From the NCBI RefSeq assembly GCF_902806685.2, contig NC_048538.1, forward strand, positions 9,610,001-9,674,000: a stretch of DNA of 64,000 nt. Direction: 5' to 3'. Under the pieces are notes generated by a model. That model saw only the letters and a list, made by a program, of their open reading frames with translations, did no database searches and was not told the DNA's origin. Shown piece by piece: positions 12,613 to 22,977 of the stretch. Source of the stretch: Maniola hyperantus (taxonomy: Eukaryota; Arthropoda; Insecta; Lepidoptera; Nymphalidae). The translations under genes and the position numbers were made by a program. How positions within the stretch are numbered: position 1 is the stretch's first letter; every line of letters begins with the position of its first letter.

Positions 12613-13870
12613 GTAAAAAATCTAGATTAAATTATTATTAAATTAAATCTATCAGTAGGGTTGATTTTAAAGTACCATTCAAGTATTGCATTGCCAGCTA
12701 TGATAAAAATTTGCACGATAAATATTCTCAGTTCTTAATATTAATCATGTTCAAAAAAAGAAACTAGCCCAGGAGGATACTGGTGCTGCATGCGGTGCCG
12801 AAGAATCCCTCCCTAGAGATCTGTATATGACCTCATTATCTACCATAGCCAGGGCGCCAGACCGCCCCTTGTATTCTTTTATTATAACGTGCACCCAAAA
12901 ATACACAAACACACATCGTATGCGTCGCTTGTGGAGGCCGGAGCAGTCTCGAATTTAAATATTTTTGAAATAACGAGAATGTTAGTGGTTTAGTTTCTCG
13001 TTTTTCCTAAAAATACTTTTTACGTCTACCTCACGAGTCCATGGAGGGCGTGCGCAACCGAAATAAACAGGCTATTGCTTCACATCATTTATTGCACTAT
13101 TTGAACATGAATTTCTGATTACTGATGAAAATATAACAGCTAAGTAGGTACTTAAGTAGTATTCCATTTTGTTCGCGCGCCTACTGCCTAGTAAGAAGGC
13201 GCCAAGGTATCGATTACTCCCCGGCGCTACATGAGCTAGAGCCGACCCTGATTAGGTATACATACATAATTAACTTAGAAGTGCCGAAAAACAACCTACA
13301 TAATATGAATAACTAAGTAAGTATATGGTCTTGACTCTTGATAAATAATGATAACCTTTTGTTATAAATAACGCACGATTTCTTTACAACATACAGTCAT
13401 CTCCAGGGCTCCAGGGTCATCTCTAAATCATATTCCGAAAATTTGTAGTGTCAAAATTAGTTGTATTTTTGGAAGTAAGGTAAATACCTACACTATTACG
13501 GTTAGGAAACTTTCAATTTTAAAGATATTTTCCAGAAAAAGGTAAAAACCGCCCAAGTGAGAGTCGGGCCTGTGGTCGGGCTGCGCTCTATAAGGGCTCC
13601 GCACATAATTATTATGTACCTACAACAGTCTTTTTTAACTAGATATGTAATAAGTTAATATTCAAATATCAAAATTTCAGGTCTGTAACTAATTCCGTCT
13701 ACGAGCTAGATATCTGTGACATATACAGACCGGACGGGCAGACAAACAGCAGAGTGTCCTTATTAAAACTCCGTTTTGCCTTTGGTTGCGGAATATTTTG
13801 AAAGTAGGTACTTAGGTAGTAAATACCTAAGTTGTAAGTTTGTCGTGGATGAAGAATTTTTATCGCCATC
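12613..13870. other. Intergenic, gene-free
   Basis: No gene seen. The stretch 13540-13760 has a degraded piece of the GTTCCGTAC/GGAACCCT repeat family (CGCCCAAGTGAGAGTCGGGC). The remainder is unassigned. Confidence -1.
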
Positions 13871-13871
13871 G

Positions 13872-14187
13872 TCATCATGATCAACTCATCGCCGGCTCAC
13901 TACAGAGCACGGGTCTCTTCTCAAAGTGAGAAGGGTTTGGCCATAGTCTACCACGCTGGCCATGTGCGGATTGGCAGACTTCACACGCCTTTGAGAACAT
14001 TATGGAGAACTCTCGGGCGTGCAGGATTCCTGGCGATGTTTTCCTTCACCGTTAAAGCAAGTGGTATTTAATTACTTAAAACCGCACATACCTAACTCCG
14101 AAAAGTTAGAGGTGCGTGCCCGGAATTGAACCCCCGACCTCCGATTAGGAGGCGAATATCTTAACCACTAGGCTATAACAGCTTCTA
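13872..14187 (-). mobile_element. tRNA-derived SINE
   Basis: Read on the minus strand: tRNA-like head TTATAGCCTAGTGGTTAAG (A-box region), B-box-like GGTTCAATTCC, then the body with GAAGGAAAACATCGCCAGGA and a tail of CATGATGATGACGATG type. Related copies are at 20344, 28035, 45369, 56040 and 62252. Confidence -1.
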
Positions 14188-14394
14188 TAGTATTTTCTAT
14201 AGAATTTTTATACTTAATTGGTACTAATTAATAAAGTCTTTGGAATTTCCTCATAAAGTTCCGAGTACATTAAATTCCAGTCTGATCTCTTAAGTCGACG
14301 CCTAATGGCTCGCCCTTAAAATTTACTGTCATCTGAATGTGATACGCCAGGATTCTGACCATTTAACATGTCCTAAATTTAGTTTCGCACCGGA

Positions 14395-14562
14395 AGACGC
14401 AGCTTTGGAAGACCCCCCACTAGGTGGACGGACGACATCAGATGAGTCGCAGGGAGCCGCTGGATCTAGGCGGCGCAAGACCGTGGCGTGTGGAAGTCCC
14501 TACAAGAGACCTATGTCCAGCAGTGGACGTCTATTGGTTCATGATGATGATGATGAAATTTA
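14395..14562 (+). mobile_element. RTE-type LINE 3' tail
   Basis: Translates to RPWRVEVPTRDLCPAVDVYW, the characteristic C-terminal end of lepidopteran RTE-like retrotransposon ORFs, followed by (GAT)n. Severely 5'-truncated. It ends just before the acceptor of integrin copy A, and the same tail is nested in the element at 46331. Confidence -1.
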
Positions 14563-14611
14563 GTTTACTTTGTTACAGATATTTATCTAAAACTAAAAGA
14601 AACAAGTAAAA

Positions 14612-14887
14612 ATGTTAGTACGAATGACCCTACTGTTATGCGTATGGATGAGCTTAATGCACAACCTAATGGCTGTTAGCTTGCCGGGTCAACGCGTCGA
14701 GCAGGTGCATGCTCAAAACCCATGCTCTAGTAAGAATACTTATAGTGATTGTGCGCGAACGCCGCCATGTGCGTGGTGCTTCGCCCCTGACTTCAAGGGA
14801 GCCCGATGTTTCAACCCCTCGATGGAAGGCGGCACCGCAGGCTGCGATCAAGCTTTCATCTTAATCAACCCAAATAACCAGCAGTAA
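14612..14887 (+). pseudogene. Integrin beta copy A: lone PSI exon with premature stop
   Basis: Ninety-one codons matching exon 1 of the integrin beta gene at 43432: the same signal peptide core (LLLCVWMSL), NPCSS, ARTPPCAWCFA and RCFNPSMEGGTAGCD. The acceptor TTTGTTACAG (ending 14578) before the leader is shared with both other copies, so an upstream 5' UTR exon once existed. Differences: one PSI cysteine is Tyr (NTYSDC against TTCSDC), and about 40 bases at the exon end are deleted. The reading frame therefore meets TAA at 14885, while a GTAAAT donor remains at 14884 in the wrong phase. No further exon can be tied to it except perhaps the shorter exon 7 and exon 11 fragments at 22848 and 30833. 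Most likely a relic. A small secreted PSI peptide is possible if it is transcribed, but there is no evidence for that. Confidence -1.
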
Positions 14888-15440
14888 ATACTAAATAATC
14901 TCTTCTCTACTAAGTACCTACCGAATATCATTGTACTTATGTAATTAACGGTACGGCTATTGGGGGAGCCTTGTAGACTTGATTTAATTAAGATAATAAA
15001 ATTATGCTAAGTAAACTGTTTGTTTTATATTTTTAGGCTTGTAGAAATAATAAAAACCTGAGTAATTTTTTTGCTCTTATCTATCATCCCCAACCATTGA
15101 ACTATAATATAGCTCAGTGTCCCCAACAGTGAATTCATAGATAGTACCTCACTCACACTCACAAGTCAAGTTAGGTAGGTACGACGAAAATCTGTAATTC
15201 TGATGATTCCTGCACAATATTTGCAAAGGAAGCTTTATCATCGATATTATCAATGGGCGCAGTATTTTTTTTGGTCTGTCTGCAGCTGGGATTGCCGACC
15301 TGTTTTGAAGCAGCTTGAGTTTTGACTTTTGGCGCTAGGTGCTGGCAGCGGCAGTAAGCGTCATGTGAGCGTACTCGGAACTAAATATTAGTGACTCATC
15401 ACGCTATGTAGAATATGTCTCAACATGTTCAGCCAACATC
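14888..15440. other. Sequence after integrin copy A exon
   Basis: The first ~40 bases (AATAATCTCTTCTCTACT) are homologous to intron 1 of copy B, confirming a segmental duplication. Beyond that nothing is recognised. Confidence -1.
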
Positions 15441-15615
15441 TTATGAGCTAGCACGCACCACGATGCGGTGAGTTGCGGTGCGTTTTAAAATCCGTTCAAA
15501 TCTATCAAAATCCGGTGCGGAATTAATTCCGCAGTGCGCGCGCTTCTATGTTTATTTTACAGATTTTGCGGGGGGAAAACGTACGGAAATTTACCGTGGT
15601 GCACGCTAGCTTTAA
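15441..15615 (+). mobile_element. Palindromic MITE (GAGCTAGCACGCACCACG termini)
   Basis: Left end TTATGAGCTAGCACGCACCA and right end ACCGTGGTGCACGCTAGCTT form imperfect inverted repeats around ~130 bases with no coding capacity. Superfamily not determined. Confidence -1.
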
Positions 15616-15664
15616 GAATTATTATTTCCTACATTGAGTTTAGGTATATGTCACGCGAGTTTCT

Positions 15665-15695
15665 TGCAGAGCCTACAGTGTGTAGGCTCTGCGTC
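15665..15695. repeat. Perfect short hairpin
   Basis: GCAGAGCCTACAC and its reverse complement flank a tiny loop (GCAGAGCCTACAGTGTGTAGGCTCTGC). This is a near-perfect palindrome of 27 bases with no known role. Confidence -1.
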
Positions 15696-15841
15696 TCTGC
15701 AACCAAGGGATGATAGCTGAAGTCTGTTGGACACACACAGTCATCTCAGATAGATCAGTCGCAGAGAGACAGACAGACTTAAATTCACGCGGACGTAGTC
15801 GAGGGCCTTAGTTAGCTACAGTATAGCTAGGTAGGTACCTA

Positions 15842-17282
15842 GGGGCAGTCCGGGAGAGTATACCTACCTTCCTTCCACTAAAATGCTCACAAATCTTTAT
15901 ATACTTGCAAATCACTATTAATGTATATACAAAATGGAATACTAATTAATGATTTCTACCAACGTGACATTCGGCTAACATCTTCCGCCTGGTTGAGATA
16001 CTTGACCCCCCAAATAGGGAGCCTTTACCCGGGTATAAAAATAAAATAGGCAAAATAATCATTACAAATTATAATTCTATAAAGAAATTTAATCATAAAA
16101 ATATGACACACATAGTATTACGTAGTAAATAAGAATGCCTTTTTTAATTGGAGCAATTAAGACAAGTAAACTGTTCCTGATGAAGATGATATCTTTTGAC
16201 AGTCCAACGCTTATTTCATGGACGTATTATATATAAGTCTTATGTCCATAAGTGTCTCTTCTCCACAGCTGAAACAAAACCAATTATCAATTACATCTCC
16301 TACTTCATCCCATGGACTATCGAGCTATTAACATACTTGGGTTCTTAGTCAAGGTCTGTCTCACTGTCACTGGACTGTACAACTTGTATTTTACTGGCTT
16401 TTTCTCTTTGCTTTACCTTATTGTTTTTTAGTTATTTTATTTTTTTATTTTTCGGTGCATAATTACCGCTATCATCATCTAGGTCTAGTTTTTCTGGCGT
16501 TTTTGTTAAAATTTTAGTTTTTCCGGGCTGTCTACCATGGTCCATGACGCCTCAGCCTTTGAAATTGGACGAATCATTTGTGATAAAACTATTTTTGATT
16601 TTTGCCGTGAATCAGAATCTGCCGTTGTCATATCCAGATTTTGATATGTACAAGCTACCTCTGCTGATTGTCTTCATATTGCAATTGCTTGCTCAGATTC
16701 TTCCTCAGTCAAAATTGATGGTGAATTGGCTCTAGACGCCGCAGTTTCATTCATGAATACTGATGTTGTAGGCTCTGACTGACGTTGTACAGTAGATGAT
16801 GAAGGTAATGAAGGAAGGAAGGACGATCATGGTAACATTTGGAGGTAATACAAAAATATTATCGCCGGAGAAACAACGGGTGAGATTACCCTGGGTAAAG
16901 TCTTCTCCCGACGCCAGGGTAATGTCTCCCACCCCACGCAAATCTGTCCGTTATTACATTATTATAAAAAACTATGACACTTAAGTAAAAGCTGTCTGCC
17001 GTAAATGTTACTAGGATAATTACACTTACGATGTAGGTATATAAATGATATACTGGAATCTATTCACAGTAAGAAACAGAAATCAAATATCCAAATTTGA
17101 AAAAATTTACTTACCGGCACGAAAATGTGTAGTCACTTCTCACTCCTAAACCAAACTGCCGATCGCAACGGTTTCTCGTGAGCGAGGTGGGAGGCGCCTA
17201 TGGAGTCTAACAAGTGTGGCAAAGTCTAGTCAAAGATTCTATGAGCAGTTCTCCTACCTGCTAAACTCTCCCGGACTCCCCC
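15842..17282 (-). mobile_element. pogo/Tigger-like DNA transposon, internally deleted
   Basis: A 1.44-kb element flanked by TA on both sides (15840-15841 and 17283-17284). Its inverted ends are GGGGCAGTCCGGGAGAGT and GGGGGAGTCCGGGAGAGT, as expected for the Tc1/mariner-pogo group. On the minus strand, 16560-16160 encodes pieces of a Tigger-type C-terminus: MIRPISKAEAS, then GKTKILTKTPEKLDLDDDSG, then NWFCFSCGEETLMDI. These are separated by frameshifts and stops. No DDE catalytic region or CENP-B-like helix-turn-helix is visible, so the copy cannot move itself. It lies between integrin copies A and B. Confidence -1.
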
Positions 17283-17443
17283 TACATATTAAATAGGTAC
17301 TTTATTAATGTGATTTTAGTGACCTTTTCGTGCAAAGATTATACATAAGAAGAAGTGCTTAAACCAACTTTTAATTAGGTAGTTACCTACAACTTAAGAT
17401 TATTATATTGTCTTGATAAACAATGATAACCTTTTGTTATAAA

Positions 17444-17670
17444 TCTATATATATAAAAGGAAAAGGTGACTGACTGACTGACTGACTGACTGATCTATCA
17501 ACGCACAGCTCAAACTACTGGACGGATCGGGCTGAAATTTGGCATGCAGATAGCTATTATGACGTAGGCATCCGCTAAGAAAGGATTTTTGAAAATTCAA
17601 CTCCTAAGGGGGTGAAATAGGGTTTTGAAATTTTGTAGTCCACGCGGATGAAGTCGCGAGCATAAGCTAG
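17444..17670 (+). mobile_element. Helitron-like element (GACTGA family), well preserved
   Basis: Starts TCTATATATATAAAAGG, with (GACT)6, the CTACTGGACGGATCGGGCTG core, and ends GCGGATGAAGTCGCGAGCAT then AAGCTAG before T. Good reference copy for the family. Confidence -1.
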
Positions 17671-17934
17671 TAACGCATAATTTCGTACTAACATGCAGTC
17701 ATCTCTCAATCATAATATCCAGCAGATTTGTAGTGTTGAAAAGTTAATTTTGGAGGTAAGTTAAAATTAATAGATAAAAATAAATTTTATTTGTAATTTT
17801 TATTTTCGTTTTATTAATTTTTATGGAATACAAATAAATTTGTAGATATTTTTCAACTTTGATGATAAGTTTCAGAAAAAGCGAAAATAGCGGTGAAGTG
17901 AGATGTAGGCCTCGCTCTATATTACAGCCCATTC

Positions 17935-18095
17935 ACACTTGTCGGCTGGTGGGCCCGATTTTAATCGGATGTTCCAGTGGCAGAAGATTTTGACACAAAA
18001 TCGGATTCAGACAAGTGTGAATAGCTTCATATAAAATGTTCTGCCATTGGAACATCCGATTAAAATCCGGGCCCAACCGACGAAAAGTGGGAACC
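17935..18095 (+). mobile_element. Palindromic MITE (GATTTTAATCGGATGTTCC arms)
   Basis: Left arm GATTTTAATCGGATGTTCCA and right arm GGAACATCCGATTAAAATCC are inverted copies continuing outward through GGGCCC. No coding capacity and no clear target duplication. Confidence -1.
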
Positions 18096-18182
18096 GACTC
18101 TTAGGGTTCCGTGCATATGCAATTCACTTTTTAAAAACTAGATAAGTAACTAGGTATTTGAATAGGCAATTACTTTATAACA

Positions 18183-18344
18183 TACTAGATGATGCCCGAT
18201 ACTTCGAGATGGCAATCGGGCAGGAAACGCCCTGCACACCCACACAGCCCCCGCGCTAACCCGGTGCGGTGAATTGTAGGTGTCCGCGACGTTCCTCCGC
18301 CTCATACCTACCCCGATTGCTATCTCAACCTGCCGCGGACTATA
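18183..18344 (-). mobile_element. MITE with AGTCCGCGGCAGGTTGAGAT terminus
   Basis: The right end (CTCAACCTGCCGCGGACTAT) is intact. The left end is fused to a Helitron-like 3' end (CTAGATGATGCCCG). The inverted arm GATGGCAATCGGG / CCCCGATTGCTATC is clear. Same family as 27837-27985 and 41767-41907. Confidence -1.
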
Positions 18345-18374
18345 ACTATGGTATAAATTAGTACCTACTCGTAG

Positions 18375-18530
18375 GATGTTACTATAGATAGATAGATAGA
18401 AATACTTTATTGCACACAAAAAATATTACATAACTATAACAGAAACTAAAACTAAAAAAATAATTGTATGCAAAGGCGGCCTTATTGCTCACAGCAATTT
18501 CTTCCAGGCAACCTTTGGTGAAAGGACTAT
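18375..18530 (-). mobile_element. LINE 3' tail
   Basis: Begins with (GATA)4 AAATACTTTATTGCACAC on the plus strand. It continues into GCAAAGGCGGCCTTATTGCT, a 3' non-coding end I associate with a lepidopteran non-LTR retrotransposon. No coding part remains. Confidence -1.
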
Positions 18531-18624
18531 TTACGAAAGGTTACTATGTTACGGATGGAGATTTTTTTTATTTAGAAAATGTAAGTATGTGAAATTCCAA
18601 TCTGAAGTCGGTATCTAATCAACC

Positions 18625-19055
18625 AATCAATCAGCCTGTTTGCGTCCACTGCTGTATATAGGTCTTCCCAAGAGCGCGCCACCATGCACGGTCCACCGCC
18701 GTCCCCATCCGCCTACTTCCCGCTACCTTCTTAGTCGTCAGTCCAACGGGTTGGAGGTCCTCCCACACTGCGGTTGCTGGTACGCGGTCTCCACTCTAGA
18801 AGTTTTAGAACACGTCTGCCCCAGTGGCCATCGGTTCTGCGACGGACATGGCTTGCTCACTGCCACTTCAGTTTGCTAATTCGTTGAGCTATGTCGGTCA
18901 CTTTGGTTCTCCTACGGATTTCCTCGTTACGGATTTTGTCCTTTAGAGCGAAACTCAACATAGTCCGCTTCATAATACACTGGGCGACTTTGAACTTGTG
19001 GACACGGCCAGTTGTCAGTGTCCACGTTTCAGCGCCATACGGCCTTAAACTGTAC
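18625..19055 (-). mobile_element. RTE-type LINE fragment (ORF C-terminus)
   Basis: The minus strand reads YGAETWTLTTG, RVHKFKVAQCIMKRTMLSFA, KDKIRNEEIRRRTKVTDIAQ, RRTDGHWGRRVL, RPRTSNRSVGGPPTRWTDD and DLYTAVDANR. That is the order of the C-terminal region of RTE-clade reverse transcriptase ORFs. In-frame stops and small gaps show it is dead. It lies just upstream of integrin copy B exon 1. Confidence -1.
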
Positions 19056-19215
19056 CTAATCTATAAGGTGATAGAATCGATGAGTCATGGGTATTATTGC
19101 CTAATATCAGAGTAAACTACTTAAGGTACTAACAGGCACTGTATCAAGGAATTACGTTTACTTTGTTACAGATATTTACTTATCTCAAACAAAAAGAAAT
19201 ACATAAACTGTAAAA

Positions 19216-19510
19216 ATGTTAGTACGAACGAGCCTACTGCTATGCGTGTGGATGAGCTTATTGGCTCTTAGCTTGAGCGAAGTAGCCGAACAGGTGCTAG
19301 CTCAGAACCCATGCTCGAGTAAGAAGACTTGTAGCGATTGTATGCAGACATCGTCGACATGTGCGTGGTGCTTCGCCCATGACTTCAACGGACCTCGATG
19401 TTTCAACCCCTCGATGGAAGGCGGCACCGCAGGCTGCGATGAAGCTTACATTTTCAACCCAGACAATCAGCAGTCAACCGATTCTATGTACAACCGAGAG
19501 TTAACGAGAG
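19216..19510 (+). pseudogene. Copy B exon 1 (signal peptide and PSI domain)
   Basis: Intact coding exon of 98 codons plus one base, donor GTAAAT. Its leader acceptor TTTGTTACAG ends at 19171. All PSI cysteines of the intact gene are present; its CSDCMQTSSTCAWCFA differs by one inserted residue. The same end phase as the intact exon 1 means it could also serve as an alternative first coding exon for the gene at 43 kb. Confidence -1.
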
Positions 19511-19632
19511 GTAAATAATAATCTCTTATCTACTTATAACAGTTATAAAGTTGGTCTTCTTTAATGGTTTAGCAGCAAATTATCTTGCAAGTATTTTTAC
19601 TGATATACCCAATGAATTGTTATTTTATTTTA

Positions 19633-19866
19633 TCTACTTTTAAATATATATAAAAGGAAAAGCTGACTGACTGACTGATCTATCAACACACAGCTCAAAC
19701 CACTGCACTGGTTGGATCGGTCTGGTAATACACATAGCTGTTATGATGTAGGCATCCGCTAAGAAAGGATTTTTGAAAATTCAACCCCTAAGGGGTTAAA
19801 ATAGAGAATTTGTAAATATTTGAAATTTGTGCAGTCTATGCGGATGAAGTCGTGGGAATAGACTAA
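19633..19866 (+). mobile_element. Helitron-like element (GACTGA family), degenerate
   Basis: Recognisable head, core and CCGCTAAGAAAGGATTTTTG segment. The 3' end is damaged (GATGAAGTCGTGGGAATAGA). It lies in intron 1 of integrin copy B. Confidence -1.
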
Positions 19867-20257
19867 TACTTTATAATCCGTTTTTAAAAATGGGGTATTA
19901 AGTAGGTAAGGTAGGTAGGTAAACTCAAGTAGGTAAAAAAAAATGTCTTTATCTGTCCACGGATACAAGCTATCTCTGTACCTTGCGTCAAAATCGATTA
20001 AATGGATATGGGCCGTGTAAAGCTCACAGACAGGCAGATAGACACGCTTTCGCATATTTATAATGTTACTTAAGTATGGGTTAAGTAACTGTGGGCTTAC
20101 TGCAAAAACTCATTAATTACATGAAAAGTTATATCAAGTTCAGTTTTTAACAATAATATATTATTCTGACTCATAAAGACGAGGTCTATATACCTATACA
20201 CAATAAACTTGACGAGTTCATATTGTAATAGTTTATCGTAGTTGTTCTTCTACACAG

Positions 20258-20323
20258 GTACAGGAGGAGGCGAGAACCTCATACAATTCAAACCGCAGAG
20301 AGTGAAGCTGCAGTTACGAACGA
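20258..20323 (+). pseudogene. Copy B exon 2 (short)
   Basis: Encodes GTGGGENLIQFKPQRVKLQL followed by RT, then GTGAGT. It corresponds to the last third of intact exon 2 (GGDNLVQIKPQRVKLQLR) and lacks the Ser-rich insert of that exon. Phase 1 at both ends, as in the intact gene. Confidence -1.
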
Positions 20324-20343
20324 GTGAGTGCTACCTATAAGCT

Positions 20344-20662
20344 ATGATAGCCTAGTGGTTAGGACGTCCACCTTCTAATCGGAGGTCGGGGGTTCGATCC
20401 CGGGCACGCACCTTAACTTTTCGGGGCTATGTGCGTTTTAAGTAGGTAATAATTAAATATCACTTGCTTTAACGGTGACGAAAAACATCGTGAGGAAACC
20501 TGCATGCCTGAGAGTTCTCCATTAAATGTTCTCAAAGGTGTGTGAAGTCTACCATTCTGCACATGGCCAGCGTGGTAGACTATAGCCAAAACCCTTCTCT
20601 CTGAGAGGAGACCCGCGCTCTGTAGTGAGCTGGCAATGGGTTGATCATGATGATGACGATGA
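20344..20662 (+). mobile_element. tRNA-derived SINE
   Basis: Full-length copy: head GATAGCCTAGTGGTTAGGAC, B-box GGTTCGATCCC, body with AACATCGTGAGGAAACCTGC, tail TGATCATGATGATGACGATG. Inserted just after copy B exon 2. Confidence -1.
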
Positions 20663-20752
20663 GTGCTACCTATCTATACTTTATATCATAGTGCCGATCC
20701 GCTCAGTTTTATGTAAGGATCATTTAATCTATACTTCTATATCTATCTATAC

Positions 20753-20937
20753 TCTATACTATTATATTAAGAGGTAATGTCGTTAAGTTTGTTTGTAGGG
20801 GGTAATCTTTGGAACTACTGAACCGATTTTAAAAATTCTTTCACCAATAGAAAGCTACATTATCCCTGAGTGACATAGGCTAAACGGGATCCTTAAAAAC
20901 CTAAATCTACGCGGGCGAAGCCGCGGGGATCAGCTAG
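20753..20937 (+). mobile_element. Helitron-like element, third variant
   Basis: Starts TCTATACTATTATATTAAGA and ends with the hairpin ACGCGGGCGAAGCCGCGGGG then ATCAGCTAG before T. A near-identical sibling is at 56747-56931. Confidence -1.
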
Positions 20938-21035
20938 TTACTTATACTCTCGCTTGACCAAAGAATTTACTATGCCAAAATTGTTTTCACAAAAAAGACC
21001 TAATGGTTTTGGATTTCCCCATACTGTCTCAGTTA

Positions 21036-22640
21036 CCGGTCAAGTTCGAGTCAGACTCGCGCTCCGAGGGTTCCGTACTCGGGTATTTTTTAACATTTTG
21101 CACGATAAATCAAAAACTATTATACATATAAATAAGCAAAAATCTGTTTTAGAACGTGCAGGTGAAAGCCCTTTCATAATATGATCCTCGACTTGGTATA
21201 AGTAGTTATCTTACTTTGAAAATTTAAAATACTTACTTACATTTAAATTTTTTGTTGATATAACCACAAATTCACGGTTTTCGGATTTATTCCGTTACTT
21301 GTGCTATAAGAGCTAGATATCTACGTATCAAATTTCATGATTCTAGGTCAACGGGAAGTACCCTATAGATTTACTTGACAGACTACCATCTACTACTACT
21401 ACCATCTTACGGACTACCAGTGAAGCTGTGTAATTGGGTCGCCAGTTTCCTTGACGGTCGCAGCATCAAGGTCGCTGTCGACGGTTTTTGCTCGGAACTC
21501 AAACCCATCAATGCTGGCGTCCCTCAGGGCTCGGTGCTATCGCCCACACTGTTCATCCTGCATATCAATGACATGTTGCATCACAACAACATCCATTGCT
21601 ATGCGGATGACAGTACGGGTGATGCCCTGTACAAAGGACATACACAGCTTTCTCGCGCAGTGCTGGAGGAGTGTAGAGCCAAACTTGTGTCTGACATAGA
21701 AACCTGCCTAGGTAAAGTGTCAGAATGGGGCGCACAAAACCTAGTGCAATTTAACCCAACTAAAACACAGGTTTGCGCGTTTTCCGCCAAGAAGTCCCCT
21801 TTTACACTGCCTCTTCTCTTTCAGAGCACTCCCCTCACACCTTCCAACAGCATTGGGATCCTTGGAGTCCACATTTCGAGCGAGGTTCAATTCCGCGATC
21901 ATTTGGAAAGCAAGGCCAAATTAGCCTCCAAAAAGCTTGGGGTGCTCAACAGAGCAAAGCGGTACTTCGCGCCCGAGCATAGGCTCCTACTCTATAAGGC
22001 GCAAGTCCGCCCTCACATGGAGTACTGCTCCCACCTTTGGGCTGGAGCACCCCAGTACCAACTCCTTCCATTTGATCGGATCCAAAGGCGGGCTGTTCGA
22101 CTTGTGGACGATCCCAAACTAACCGGCTCGTTGGAAAGCCTGGAGCACCGCAGAGACGTTAGCTCTCTATGCGTGTTCTATCGCCTGTATAATGGGGAGT
22201 GCTCTGAAGAGCTTTTTGACCTCATTCCACCCTCTTTTTTCTACAACCGCACCGCGCGCCACCGTAAGGAATTTCACCCTCACCATCTGGGTGTCTGGTG
22301 CACTTCGACCGTCCGCTGCGCCAGATCCTTCTTTCCACGCACGTGCAAACTGTGGAACCAACTCCCATCGGCGGTGTTCCCACTAGATTATAACATGGGG
22401 TTATTCAAGGGGCGGACCAACAAATTCCTAAAAGGCCGGCAATGCATCGGCGGCTCCTCTGGTGCTGCAAATGTTCATGGGCGGCGGTAATCACTTAACA
22501 TCAGGTGACCCGCCTGCTCGCTTGCTCGCTATATCTATTAAAAAAAAAAAAAAATACACGACGGACAGACGGACAGACAGACAGACAACGAAGTGATCCT
22601 ATAAGGGTTCCTTTTTTTCTTTTGAGGTACGGAACCCTAA
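21036..22640 (+). repeat. GGAACCCTAAAA-family repeat split by a LINE
   Basis: The left part (21036-21385, ACCGGTCAAGTTCGAGTCAG...TTTACTTGACAGAC) and right part (22555-22640, ACACGACGGACAGACGG...GAGGTACGGAACCCTAAAA) are the two halves of one copy. The LINE at 21386-22554 interrupts it. Confidence -1.
21378..22554 (+). mobile_element. Jockey-type non-LTR retrotransposon, 5'-truncated
   Basis: An uninterrupted frame to 22490 encodes the C-terminal part of an ORF2 reverse transcriptase: PSYGLPVKLCNW, NAGVPQGSVLSPTLFILHIN, the catalytic CYADDS box, and the thumb and C-terminal region with RPHMEYCSHLWAGAPQYQLL. It ends with ATCTATT and a 15-base A tail at 22540-22554. The endonuclease and N-terminal RT are absent, so it is a dead-on-arrival copy. 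It is nearly identical to the longer minus-strand copy at 35526-36968, so both are recent. The intact frame therefore reflects youth, not function. Confidence -1.
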
Positions 22641-22683
22641 AAAGACAGTGTATCTAAGATCCTATTCGCAATTTTTTTAACAG

Positions 22684-22736
22684 ATCAGATGCAGAAAATG
22701 TCGTTCTCATATGCGCAAGACTATATATACCCAGTG
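22684..22736 (+). pseudogene. Copy B shortened exon 3
   Basis: Acceptor AACAG, then NQMQKMSFSYAQDYIYPV, matching the intact NQMQKMSFSYAQAQDYPV up to the hybrid/beta-I boundary. A consensus donor GTAAGT replaces the coding sequence for the beta-I domain. Confidence -1.
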
Positions 22737-22847
22737 GTAAGTACTAAGTAATAAGTACGTAAATAAAGCTGGTTTCTCTACATGAATACTTAATGGAAAT
22801 CACTCACGTTAGTTTAAGCGCTAGAAAACTACTTACCTAGTGGGTTT

Positions 22848-22932
22848 CCAGGGCTCCATTAGCAGCATTCTCAGTGACGACTCCAACAACGTGGTAAAGC
22901 TCGTGCGCAAGCAGTAGGTACAATGTGAGTTG
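22848..22932 (+). pseudogene. Integrin exon 7 fragment, broken
   Basis: Matches the second half of intact exon 7 (GSSSGILSDDSDNVVDLVRE as GSISSILSDDSNNVVKLVRK). A four-base insertion at the end of the exon (CAGTAGGTACAATGTGAG) creates a stop and shifts the frame. No acceptor. Confidence -1.
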
Positions 22933-22977
22933 TGCTCGTTGATTAATCGCCAGGCACGCACAGGAACCACTGTTCTA

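Noticed and set aside
13877..14071. Open frame of 64 codons on the plus strand
   Set aside because: It is the antisense of a tRNA-derived SINE; the same peptide recurs at other SINE copies such as 45472-45666.
14666..14851. Minus-strand open frame across integrin copy A exon
   Set aside because: Shadow of the plus-strand PSI exon.
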